This document shows, one piece after another, positions 1-8,199 of a stretch of DNA of 64,000 nt. How positions within the stretch are numbered: the first letter of the stretch is position 1; every line of letters starts with the position of its first letter. The notes under the pieces were generated by a model. That model was not told where the DNA came from. It worked only from the letters and a program-made list of their open reading frames with translations, and made no database searches. The translations under genes were made by a program, and so were the position numbers. The stretch is from JBNJFY01 sp051747265 (GTDB taxonomy: Bacteria; Bacteroidota; Rhodothermia; Balneolales; Balneolaceae), in contig JBNJFY010000009.1 in assembly GCA_051747265.1 (NCBI GenBank), forward strand, positions 62,001 through 126,000, read 5' to 3'.

Positions 1-1145
1 TCAATTTTACTCTCTCTCATTACAATAACGGCGAAGTTCACCAGTCCAAAAAGTAACAGCTTAAAGGCACTAGCCAGTTTCGCGACCTCAGAAACATTAA
101 ACACCAGTAAAATCACTACCATCATCCCCGTCGTAGCAATGATGGATATCATGGGCGTATTAAACTTACTGATTTTAGAAAACTGCTTGTTGATAAGTGA
201 ATCTCGGGCCATTGCCAAAGGGAAACGGGAAGCAGACATAATGCCGGCATTAGCTGTTGAGGCGAAGGCTGCAATAGCCGCAATGACTACCAATATCAAT
301 CCGGTATCTCCGGGTAACCAAGTAAGAAAAACCTCACCGGCCGTAGCTACTGGAGTCAAATCTTCTCGAAAAGCAGATGGTTCCAATACCGCGGTCATCA
401 AATATACGCCGATTACATAGATCGATATGGCCGTAAACATGGAATAAAACATCCCGCGAGGAATGTTGCGATCAGGGTTATCTACCTCTTCCGCCACACT
501 AGCCACTTTGGTCAACCCCGCATAGGAAACAAACACCATTCCCACCGTTGCTATGAATCCTTGCGCACCTCCCGTGAAAAAGGGTGTAAATTGTTCTCTA
601 TGTACATCCAAAAAGCCTAATGAAAAGACGTGGGCAAAGCCTTGCACAATGTAGAAGGCCATTATAGAAATCAGAATAATCACCAGTATATTCTGAAATT
701 TACTAGTCTCCTTTGCGCCAAAAATATTTAGTGCTCCAAATGCCAAACTTAATGTTAAGGCAATTGGCGTTATGGGTACATCAAAAAATATCGAGATATA
801 AGCGCCCATCCCAATAAGAGCAAAAGCACTTTTAAACACCAGGGAAAACCAAGACCCAAATCCACCGATACTGCCAATAAGAGGGCCTAAACTGCGATCA
901 ATAATATAATAGGTGCCTCCAGCTCGTGGAAAAGCTGTAGTTAACTCGGCTTTACTAAACATGGTAGGCATCACCAAAATGCCGGATACTAAATAAGCCA
1001 AAAATACCGAAGGACCTGTTACTCCTGCCGCGACTCCGGGTAGCAAAAATAGCCCAGAGCTGAACATGGCTCCAGTTGCTATGGCAAAAACGTCGAAGGC
1101 TTTTAATTCTTTACTGAGTTTTTTCTCTTTATCTAGCTTTGGCAA
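1..1145 (-). CDS. Amino acid permease, APC superfamily (3' end outside the window)
   Basis: About 381 residues are visible; the C-terminus lies beyond base 1. The translation is a run of hydrophobic helices typical of the amino acid-polyamine-organocation superfamily, with an N-terminal FAIATGAMFSSGLFLLPG segment (unwound first helix, substrate backbone binding) and PRAGGTYYIIDRSLGP after the second helix. It should be an inner-membrane importer or exchanger of amino acids; substrate cannot be told. No ATG fits the N-terminus: the frame opens with TTG at 1145, only one codon after an in-frame TAA (1149-1151). Upstream of that TAA the same frame has ATG at 1190 and 13 codons, so the start may be a restart after a short leader or the result of a nonsense mutation. 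Some relatives continue into a cytoplasmic USP domain, which could lie outside the window. Confidence 0.85.
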   Translation of the reverse strand, partial: MPKLDKEKKLSKELKAFDVFAIATGAMFSSGLFLLPGVAAGVTGPSVFLAYLVSGILVMPTMFSKAELTTAFPRAGGTYYIIDRSLGPLIGSIGGFGSWFSLVFKSAFALIGMGAYISIFFDVPITPIALTLSLAFGALNIFGAKETSKFQNILVIILISIMAFYIVQGFAHVFSLGFLDVHREQFTPFFTGGAQGFIATVGMVFVSYAGLTKVASVAEEVDNPDRNIPRGMFYSMFTAISIYVIGVYLMTAVLEPSAFREDLTPVATAGEVFLTWLPGDTGLILVVIAAIAAFASTANAGIMSASRFPLAMARDSLINKQFSKISKFNTPMISIIATTGMMVVILLVFNVSEVAKLASAFKLLLFGLVNFAVIVMRESKI

Positions 1146-1705
1146 AACTTAGGGTTTGTTTGTAAATGAGAATCTATCAATGACTGACATACCATTCCTA
1201 AACTATAACACGACAAGCTCACATAATTTTGTAGTGCTGAGAAATAGGCATCGAAATTATGCAGATGATTTGAAACTAATTCTACTTAGCAGATTAATGC
1301 ACAATGGTAACACTATTATCTGAATATATGAATTGTCAATATTGTTCAACTAAAACAGAATCCCCACCTAAAGATGTTCCAGGATTACTGAAATCACACG
1401 TAAATAAAAAACAGAGATCCCTTTCCAATTGAGGTGGGCTATAATACACCCCAAATCCTACTCAGCACTCTTCCAAATTATTCATATCCGTAATCACATT
1501 TTAGGCTACCACTTCTATCATCATTGCAGGGGAATCAGCATATTACTCTTAGGCACTAAGTTCATAAACAAACGTCCATCTTAAATAATCTGTTTTAAAA
1601 CTTCATTACGTCCCATTACATAGCTGGTTGTCAAATAAATGTAGCAACGGAGCAAGTTGTGTAATAAGTTAAGTTCATATCAATAATTGAAGACGGAGTT
1701 TATCT
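1146..1705. other. Intergenic region, 560 bp, no gene seen
   Basis: This AT-rich stretch separates the divergently transcribed permease and serine protease genes, so it should hold both promoters. Apart from a 13-codon leader-like frame ending at 1149 on the minus strand, no convincing coding region, RNA or repeat was found by eye. Confidence 0.5.
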
Positions 1706-2731
1706 ATGAGGTCTTGGCTATTACTTGGATTGGCATCTCTTTTTTTGATCCAATGCAACTACAATCCTTATCGGGGAACGGATGTTAATGAGCGTAGATA
1801 TTTATCGGCTTTCCCACAACGAAATACCAGCAAGGCCCTCCAAGACGCATTTGGGCCCATTAAAAAAATTAACAGTATTGCCTACTACGATTTTTTTACC
1901 ATTGATCCTGAATTGCGCTTAACGCGTAAAGAGATCAATCAATACCCTTTGGAGCAGATCAAAGCCAACAAGACATTCGTCACCCAGTCCTCGGCGGGTA
2001 CCGCTACTATTATTTCTACCAATTACCGGAGCTTGGCACTTTTAACCTGCGATCATGTGGTATCCAAGCCAGATACTACGTACCAATATCATCTGGATGA
2101 AACGGGCAAACAGACCAAATACGTAAAATCGGTATCTGTAAAAACCAATCAACAGAATTTGATTTATGGTTTCCCCGAGTTGGGCTCCTTTAAAATTATA
2201 GCTAACGATCCCTCCAAAGATATCGCCTTGCTGAGCGTAAATATCGACTCTTTTGAGAATCTTGAGTTAGACATTTTCAATCTGCCTACCGGACAGCCTG
2301 AAAAACTGGAGTGGGGCACCTTTGTTTATATCCTGGGTTATCCCAAAGGATTTAAGATGGTCACTCGCGGAATTGTCAGCAATCCTAACGATGTAACCCG
2401 CGGCTCTTATATGCTGGATGCGTTATTCAATCCGGGAATAAGCGGGGGGATGATTTTGGCCTTGCGGGGGACCGATCAGCATTTTGAATGGGTGGGCATG
2501 GCTCGTAGCACCCAAATAACTACGAAAAAAGTACTCACCCCTGATCCCCAAAATTTAAATGACTTGCAACTCTACACCCCCTACAGTGGCACTCCTTACG
2601 TGGATAATATTAACAGCATAAATTATGGGGTTACCCGTCCCATTTCGGTTACCGACATCAAGAATTTCTTGTTGGATATTGAAACCGAACTGCGAGATGC
2701 CGGATTTACGCTCAATCATATCCTTAAGTAG
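1706..2731 (+). CDS. Lipoprotein with trypsin-like serine protease domain
   Basis: This 341-residue protein begins with a lipoprotein signal: a short hydrophobic stretch ending in LIQC, giving Cys17 as the lipidated residue, so it should be anchored in the periplasm or outer membrane. Residues 95-255 look like a chymotrypsin-fold S1-type peptidase. The likely triad is His117 in LLTCDHVV, Asp172 in PSKDIALL and Ser246 in NPGISGGM, matching the TAAHV / DIAL / GxSGG signatures of DegP-like enzymes, although the His motif is atypical. No PDZ domain is visible. Start ATG has a GGAG Shine-Dalgarno element about 7 nt upstream. It overlaps the convergent gene by 8 bp. Substrate unknown. Confidence 0.8.
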   Translation: MRSWLLLGLASLFLIQCNYNPYRGTDVNERRYLSAFPQRNTSKALQDAFGPIKKINSIAYYDFFTIDPELRLTRKEINQYPLEQIKANKTFVTQSSAGTATIISTNYRSLALLTCDHVVSKPDTTYQYHLDETGKQTKYVKSVSVKTNQQNLIYGFPELGSFKIIANDPSKDIALLSVNIDSFENLELDIFNLPTGQPEKLEWGTFVYILGYPKGFKMVTRGIVSNPNDVTRGSYMLDALFNPGISGGMILALRGTDQHFEWVGMARSTQITTKKVLTPDPQNLNDLQLYTPYSGTPYVDNINSINYGVTRPISVTDIKNFLLDIETELRDAGFTLNHILK

Positions 2732-3797
2732 TGGTCGGAGAATCGGCTTGCTCTTCGGGTAAAATCCCCAATCGCTTAGCTCGTTTCCGCCAATTGGATC
2801 GGGCCCATTGCTGCATATCGTCGATGGCATCAACCTCATCCACGATCTCCATTCCCAACAGTGTTTCCACGAGATCTTCCATGGTTACCACACCAGAGAA
2901 TCCGCCGTATTCATCTACCGCGATGGCAATATGCTCCTGTCGCTCAAGCAGACGTTCAAAAAGATCCCGCAGATGCATAATATCCGGGACAATCAGCATT
3001 TCCCGCTTCAACTCTTTTAAAGGCGTATCCAGGTGCCCCCGTGCCAATTGAATCAACAGATCCTGCTTGAGCACATAGCCGGATATATCATCTTCGCTTT
3101 CCCCATACACCGGAATGCGCGTAAATCGCAGCTCTTCCAGATCCCCTTTCAGATCCTGTATGGTAAATGATTCCGGGTAGCTGATCACTACCGTTCGGGG
3201 TGTCATGATATCTCGCACACGTACGGTTTCAAAGCGCATCAAGTTGCGAAAAATACGCGATTCCTTGTCCTCGATCACTCCTTCGCGCACGCCCTGCTCG
3301 GCCATAGCGCTAAACTCTTCTCGGCTAAACGAAGGATCCTTGGGACCCCGAGACAGCCATTTGGTTATCCCCTTGGATAAGGCCACCAGCGGATACAGAA
3401 TGACAATCATCCACTTTAAGAGCCGGGCAGAAAACGGAGCCAAGGCTCGCCAGTAGGTGGCTCCGATCGTTTTGGGGATGATTTCGGACAGCACTAAAAT
3501 CAATAACGTAAGAATAATAGAAGTGGTGGTAACATAAGCACTTCCAAACACGACTTGGGCTTGTGCACCTACCCCGGCAGCGCCAATAGTATGAGCGATA
3601 GTATTCATACTTAATATCGATGACAACGGGCGATCTACATCATCCTTTAATTCGTAAAGGAGATCAGCAGTGGGATGGTTTTGCTCCCGTAGCACAGCAA
3701 TGTAAGAGGGATTGACCGATAACAGCACTGCTTCTAATACAGAGCAGACAAAGGATACTCCCAGTGCCAGGAATAAGTAAATCAATAAGAGGGTCAT
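2724..3797 (-). CDS. CNNM/CorC-type membrane protein with CBS pair
   Basis: This 357-residue protein has a DUF21/CNNM membrane domain (about residues 1-190, four hydrophobic segments, including LVLSEIIPKTIGA) followed by two CBS domains (about 200-325, with MTPRTVVISYPE and DEYGGFSGVVTMEDLVE, typical of the HlyC/CorC/CNNM family). Family members are linked to magnesium or cobalt efflux and the CBS pair usually senses adenine nucleotides. The C-terminal CorC/HlyC accessory domain seen in longer members is absent: the chain ends about 25 residues after the second CBS. The gene stands alone, convergent and slightly overlapping with the upstream protease gene. The precise ion is not deducible. 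Confidence 0.87.
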   Translation of the reverse strand: MTLLLIYLFLALGVSFVCSVLEAVLLSVNPSYIAVLREQNHPTADLLYELKDDVDRPLSSILSMNTIAHTIGAAGVGAQAQVVFGSAYVTTTSIILTLLILVLSEIIPKTIGATYWRALAPFSARLLKWMIVILYPLVALSKGITKWLSRGPKDPSFSREEFSAMAEQGVREGVIEDKESRIFRNLMRFETVRVRDIMTPRTVVISYPESFTIQDLKGDLEELRFTRIPVYGESEDDISGYVLKQDLLIQLARGHLDTPLKELKREMLIVPDIMHLRDLFERLLERQEHIAIAVDEYGGFSGVVTMEDLVETLLGMEIVDEVDAIDDMQQWARSNWRKRAKRLGILPEEQADSPTTT

Positions 3798-3892
3798 GGA
3801 CTCGTTGATAAAAACCTTACATTGTGTGCTATTATCGCTACCTCTATATGGTAGCCATTATAACGAAGAATGGTAACGCTTAATTTCTTTTT

Positions 3893-5869
3893 GTGCTACT
3901 AGCATTAGAGCAAGTCACCTGCCGCATCGGTGGTCGCGTATTATTTGAAAACGCTCATGCCTTGGTTAACAACGGCGAGCGCATTGGTTTAGTCGGAAAT
4001 AATGGTACCGGTAAATCCACACTTTTAAAAATGATTGCCGGTGAACGCCCGGTTGATGAGGGCTCGATCAACGAGGCGGGTTCCACGAGTATTGGTTATC
4101 TGCCCCAGGACGGCGTCGCCCCTCAAACCGATCGTACCGTCTTTGAAGAAGTGTATCATAGTTTTGAGGATCTGACTCATAAGGAAGAAACCCTGCAACA
4201 GTTGCACGAAGAACTGGGACAGGCCGAAGTAGGCACCGCCACCCACGATAAACTCCTCAAACAGACCGGTCAACTGCAGGAAGAGTTGGAAAAGATGGAC
4301 GCCTATAGCCTCCCTTCCCGGATCCGGCAAACCCTGAGTGGCTTGGGCTTCAGCGAAGAGGATATGGAACGCCCGACCCATGAATTTTCAGGCGGCTGGT
4401 TGATGCGGATTGCACTGGCCAAATTGCTCATCGAGCGGCCCTCTGTGCTGTTGTTGGATGAGCCTACCAACCACTTGGATATTGATTCCCTGGATTGGCT
4501 GGAGCAGTTTCTGCGCAACTATCCCGGTGCCATAATCATGGTTTCGCACGATCGGGCTTTCCTGAACACCATTTGTAACCGTACCTGGGCGCTGGAACAT
4601 CAGAAACTGAAAGATTACCCGGGCAACTACGCTTACTATCAGAAGAAGCGGGAGGAAGAAAAGGAGCTGCGTCAGAAGGCTTATGAAAATCAGCAGCGCG
4701 AGATCAAGCAGATTCAAGAGTTTATTGATCGGTTCCGCTACAAAGCATCCAAGGCGAAGCAAGTACAGAGCCGGATTAAGCAGTTAGAGAAGATGGAGAA
4801 AATTGAGTTGGAATCGGAGTCGGATTCTATTCATTTCGATTTTCCATCGGCTGGACGCAGCGGAGCCATTACCCTAAAGCTGGAAGATTGCGTTAAACAC
4901 TACGACGACACAGAAGTGTTTAACGGCGTAAGTACTACTATTGAACGCGGCGAGCGCATTGCGGTAGTCGGTCCTAACGGTGCAGGTAAATCTACCCTCA
5001 TTCGCATGATGGCCGGCGAAGAGCCACTCACCGATGGGGTCCGGGAAGTGGGCCACAATGTGGATATCTCCTACTTCGGACAGCATCAGGCGGAAGAGTT
5101 GAATTTGGAAGATAACATTTTTGATTCCGTGCGTTCGGTGGCCAAAACCATGACCGATACCCAGGTTCGTACCCTATTGGGCTGTTTTATGTTCAATGGC
5201 GATGAGGTGTTCAAAAAGATCAAAGTGCTCTCCGGGGGTGAGAAAAGCCGGGTGGCCTTGGCCCGCATGCTGGTTCAGCCGGCGAATCTGTTGGTTATGG
5301 ATGAGCCTACCAACCACCTGGATATGCCTTCCAAAAATGTGTTACAACAGGCGCTGGATCGTTTTGACGGTTCATTCATTATTGTCTCTCACGACCGAGA
5401 TTTCATGGATCCCATCGTCAACAAAACCCTGGAAGTGCGCGAGGGTCAACTGACCAAGGTGTATGGCGATATCAGCTACTATCTAGATAAGCGACACCAA
5501 GAGCAGGAACTGCAGCAGAAATCCGATGAAACTACCTCGACTGATGTTCGCTCCAACGGATCCGGAACGAACAAGCTTTCTCGGAAAGAACAACGGCGCA
5601 TCGAAGCGGAACAGCGTCAGGAGAAATACCGCCGCACAAAGCCGTTTCGCAAAAAAATTGACCCCATCGAACAGCAGATCGAAGAGCTGGAAGCCCGCAA
5701 GGAAGAGATCGAGAGCATTATGGCCCAACCCGATTTCTATGACGATGGGGAGCGCGTACAAAAAATCTCCAAGGAATACGACGCCATTCAACAGCAACTC
5801 GATGATATCATGGAGGAGTGGGAAGGACTAGCCCTGCAAATCGCCGAAATCGAAGCAGAATACGATTGA
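3893..5869 (+). CDS. ABC-F family ATP-binding protein
   Basis: This 658-residue soluble protein has two ABC ATPase domains and no membrane segment. The first has Walker A GNNGTGKST (Lys41), signature FSGGW and Walker B LLLDEPTNHLD; the second has GPNGAGKST, LSGGEKSR and LVMDEPTNHLD. Between them lies the charged linker (KKREEEKELRQKAYENQQRE region) and at the end, from about residue 540, a long coiled coil. This is the ABC-F plan of ribosome-associated factors that bind the E site (Uup, YheS, EttA relatives). A role in relieving stalled ribosomes is family-based inference. Start is GTG at 3893; no strong ribosome site. The stop codon directly abuts a repeat array. Confidence 0.93.
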   Translation: MLLALEQVTCRIGGRVLFENAHALVNNGERIGLVGNNGTGKSTLLKMIAGERPVDEGSINEAGSTSIGYLPQDGVAPQTDRTVFEEVYHSFEDLTHKEETLQQLHEELGQAEVGTATHDKLLKQTGQLQEELEKMDAYSLPSRIRQTLSGLGFSEEDMERPTHEFSGGWLMRIALAKLLIERPSVLLLDEPTNHLDIDSLDWLEQFLRNYPGAIIMVSHDRAFLNTICNRTWALEHQKLKDYPGNYAYYQKKREEEKELRQKAYENQQREIKQIQEFIDRFRYKASKAKQVQSRIKQLEKMEKIELESESDSIHFDFPSAGRSGAITLKLEDCVKHYDDTEVFNGVSTTIERGERIAVVGPNGAGKSTLIRMMAGEEPLTDGVREVGHNVDISYFGQHQAEELNLEDNIFDSVRSVAKTMTDTQVRTLLGCFMFNGDEVFKKIKVLSGGEKSRVALARMLVQPANLLVMDEPTNHLDMPSKNVLQQALDRFDGSFIIVSHDRDFMDPIVNKTLEVREGQLTKVYGDISYYLDKRHQEQELQQKSDETTSTDVRSNGSGTNKLSRKEQRRIEAEQRQEKYRRTKPFRKKIDPIEQQIEELEARKEEIESIMAQPDFYDDGERVQKISKEYDAIQQQLDDIMEEWEGLALQIAEIEAEYD

Positions 5870-5870
5870 T

Positions 5871-6029
5871 CAGTTTGACAGTGCTTCAGTGTGACAGTGC
5901 CTCAGAACTTATTTGCATGTATTCAAACTCAAAGCCACTTCCTAAATTTTGAATAGGACGTTAAGTGTAATCACCAGCAAAGTTTTACTGTCACACTGAA
6001 GCACTGACACACTGAATCACTGATCACTG
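5871..6029. repeat. Inverted pair of CAGT octamer arrays between convergent genes
   Basis: The left arm starts just after the ABC-F stop codon and consists of 8-base units ending in CAGT (TGAT, TTGA, GCTT, GTGA each followed by CAGT). The right arm, read on the minus strand, starts at the VOC gene stop codon and consists of CAGTGATT, CAGTGTGT, CAGTGCTT and CAGTGTGA. The arms share a perfect 20-bp inverted repeat (5879-5898 with 5987-6006) separated by 88 bp. Either transcript would fold into a long hairpin; there is no U-tract, so it is not a classical terminator. Confidence 0.85.
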
Positions 6030-6467
6030 TGCAAAGAGCTGTTCCATATTCTTGAAGGCCTTGAATTCCAGCGCGTTTCCACTGGGATCCTGGATGAACA
6101 GCGTTGCTTGCTCGCCGGGCTTGCCTTGGAATCGAATTTGGGGTTCAACCAGATAGTCAACGGTGTCCTCCGCGTCTAACCGAACTTTCAGCTCCTGCCA
6201 CTGCTCCCAAGTGAGCACCACCCCAAAGTGCGGTATGGGAACTTGGTGTCCGTCCACTTCTCCGGTTCCGGCCGATTCGTTGAACTGATCGGGGCGAACA
6301 TGGGCGGATAACTGGTGCCCATAAAGATCAAAATCCACCCAATTCTCGGTACTCCGGCCCATACGACATCCCAGTACATCACGGTAAAAAGTTGTGGTTT
6401 CCTCAATATTTCGTATGGGAAAAGCTAGGTGGAATGGGGTTACATTTGGAGTCTCTGATGCAGCCAT
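6024..6467 (-). CDS. VOC (glyoxalase/bleomycin resistance-like) protein
   Basis: This 147-residue protein has two beta-alpha-beta-beta-beta modules of the vicinal oxygen chelate superfamily. Recognisable pieces are FHLAFPIRNIEETTTFYRDV at the N-terminus, HFGVVL in the second module, and FIQDPSGNALEFK at the end; the first His, the second-module His and the Glu of LEFK are the usual metal ligands. I chose ATG 6467 (MAASETPN) because the frame upstream has no family similarity. The reaction cannot be assigned: such proteins include dioxygenases, lyases and antibiotic-binding proteins. The stop codon overlaps the CAGT repeat array. Confidence 0.82.
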   Translation of the reverse strand: MAASETPNVTPFHLAFPIRNIEETTTFYRDVLGCRMGRSTENWVDFDLYGHQLSAHVRPDQFNESAGTGEVDGHQVPIPHFGVVLTWEQWQELKVRLDAEDTVDYLVEPQIRFQGKPGEQATLFIQDPSGNALEFKAFKNMEQLFAQ

Positions 6468-6590
6468 GATGCGAATTCTTTTCAGTTTGAATGAAATCTT
6501 ATTGGGGGCAGTCCTGTTTATGAAAGCCCGAACGTTTTTGTATAATAACAGACTGGGTAAAACAGACCAACAGCTAAATAACATTCAACG

Positions 6591-7499
6591 GTGGAACGAC
6601 GCTCCGGATCTTTTAAACCTATTGCTCCATATCGGTTTGATCTTTTTGTTCATCATCTAAAACGCTTTACTCCCCTACGCAATGATCACCGGTGGTCGAA
6701 CAATACCCTGACTACAGCTTTCCGAACCGCGGGCACTACCATTGCCATGAATCTGGAGGCTCCGCAGCCAGCGGATATCACGGATCCCAAAGAGATTCAC
6801 TGTACCTTGGTGAGCAAGGATCCTATGGAGCAAGAAGCCTTGGAAGATGTGGTACACCAGGCTCAACAATGGTTGGGGATTGATGAAGATTTAGCCCCCT
6901 TTTACGATCTTGCCGAATCCGATCCCGTAATGCAGCCCATCACCAAACAGCTGGAAGGGTTGCGTCACGTAAAATGCATTACCCCCTTCGAAGCGCTTTG
7001 CTGGGGCTTAATTCGAACGCATCTGCCCAAACCAAAGCGTATTCGCGCCCGACAACTATTGATGGAATTAGTAGGCGATTTTATCAACTTAAATGGCGTG
7101 ACTTACCGAACTTTCCCCGAACCGCATGATCTGTTGGAAGGGGCACCCAGAGATATTGTTACGGTTACTGGTTCCGCGGACCTAACCGATTACCTTCGCG
7201 CGGCTGCTCGTCATTTTGATACGCAGGGTACACCAAGTCCAGATGATTCGAACTTAATTTCTACACTTACCAGTATCAATGGAGTAACCCGGCGAGTAGC
7301 TCTATTCACTATTCGGTATGGCTTGGGACTGGGTTATGAAATTGATTTCGCGGATAACGGTCTTCGGGATGCCCTTACCAAATATTATGGTCAACACTCC
7401 AATCTCACTGAAGCGGATGTTAGGGATATCGCGGACGAATATGGTGACTGGAAACACTATTGGGCCTATTACCTGACCCAGCACACATTATCTCCATAA
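6591..7499 (+). CDS. AlkA-like DNA-3-methyladenine glycosylase (HhH-GPD family)
   Basis: This 302-residue protein resembles AlkA-type base-excision enzymes that remove alkylated purines from DNA. The N-terminal part (YRFDLFVHHLKRF) fits the AlkA-specific lead domain. The helical core begins with ITPFEALCWGLIRTHL, followed by a degenerate helix-hairpin-helix (TSINGVTRRVALFTIRYGLG) and a following FADNGLRDAL segment containing the likely catalytic aspartate. The hairpin is less canonical than the usual LPGIG form, so specificity may have drifted. The GTG start at 6591 is tentative. It is divergent from the VOC gene with about 120 bp between them. Confidence 0.68.
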   Translation: MERRSGSFKPIAPYRFDLFVHHLKRFTPLRNDHRWSNNTLTTAFRTAGTTIAMNLEAPQPADITDPKEIHCTLVSKDPMEQEALEDVVHQAQQWLGIDEDLAPFYDLAESDPVMQPITKQLEGLRHVKCITPFEALCWGLIRTHLPKPKRIRARQLLMELVGDFINLNGVTYRTFPEPHDLLEGAPRDIVTVTGSADLTDYLRAAARHFDTQGTPSPDDSNLISTLTSINGVTRRVALFTIRYGLGLGYEIDFADNGLRDALTKYYGQHSNLTEADVRDIADEYGDWKHYWAYYLTQHTLSP

Positions 7500-7584
7500 C
7501 TTTTGGATTTTGCTTTGAATGGTGATCAACATCTTATTGTTTTAACGTTAAATCTTAATCACTAATCACAAATAAATAAGAGCT

Positions 7585-8139
7585 ATGCGATCAATAAAAC
7601 TATGGGCATTGGGTGTACTTGCTGTTGTTCTGACAGCCGGATGCGCTCAAGAAATGGAGCAAGAAGTAACCACCACGAGTACCGATTTTACCAAAGCGGT
7701 GGTGGTACTTCATCCTACCGAGGGAAATGACGTCACGGGTACGGTCACCTACGAAAAAGTGGCCGATGGCGTTCGCGTATCCGGTACGATTAACGGTTTA
7801 GAAGAAGGAAAACACGGATTCCATATCCATGAATATGGGGATTGCACCGCTGCCGACGGCACTTCCGCGGGTGGCCATTATAATCCCGAAAAAGTAGAAC
7901 ACGGGGCTCCCACCGATGAGATGAGACACATTGGGGATATGGGTAATATTGAAGCCAACGCAGATGGTGTAGCTGAAATTAATTATGTTGATGAGACCAT
8001 TAATCTCAATGGTCCTCATAGCATTATGGGCCGTGGCGTGATTGTTCATGCCGGAGAAGATGATCTAACCTCACAGCCCACTGGTGCGGCCGGAGCTCGT
8101 GTAGCCTGTGGCGTAATCGGTATCGCCAACGGTCAATAA
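7585..8139 (+). CDS. sodC: Cu/Zn superoxide dismutase, lipoprotein form
   Basis: This 184-residue precursor has a lipoprotein signal (LTAGC, Cys20) and a SodC domain from about residue 38. The copper and zinc ligands are visible in HGFHIHEYGDC, GGHYNP, HGAPTDEMRHIGDMGN and VIVHAGEDD; the C-terminal GARVACGVIG supplies the second disulfide cysteine. It should convert superoxide to hydrogen peroxide and oxygen in the periplasm. An AAGAG ribosome site precedes the ATG. The gene converges on a putative copper-uptake operon across a shared terminator. That neighbourhood makes sense for an enzyme that needs copper outside the cytoplasm. Confidence 0.95.
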   Translation: MRSIKLWALGVLAVVLTAGCAQEMEQEVTTTSTDFTKAVVVLHPTEGNDVTGTVTYEKVADGVRVSGTINGLEEGKHGFHIHEYGDCTAADGTSAGGHYNPEKVEHGAPTDEMRHIGDMGNIEANADGVAEINYVDETINLNGPHSIMGRGVIVHAGEDDLTSQPTGAAGARVACGVIGIANGQ

Positions 8140-8164
8140 ATCTTGCCTGATATACAAAAAAATG

Positions 8165-8198
8165 AAGCGCCTGCGGAGTTTTCGGCAGGCGCTTTTTT
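8165..8198. terminator. Bidirectional rho-independent terminator
   Basis: A 10-bp stem (8165-8174 with 8185-8194) around a 10-nt loop is followed by a T-run on the plus strand and preceded by an A-run, so it can end both sodC and the convergent TonB receptor transcript. Confidence 0.88.
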
Positions 8199-8199
8199 A

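Noticed and set aside
139..420. A 93-codon plus-strand frame at the left edge
   Set aside because: It is antisense to the amino acid permease, whose own frame is open over the whole region.
5871..6029. Ordinary rho-independent terminator
   Set aside because: The stem is 20 bp but the loop is 88 nt and no T-run follows on either strand.
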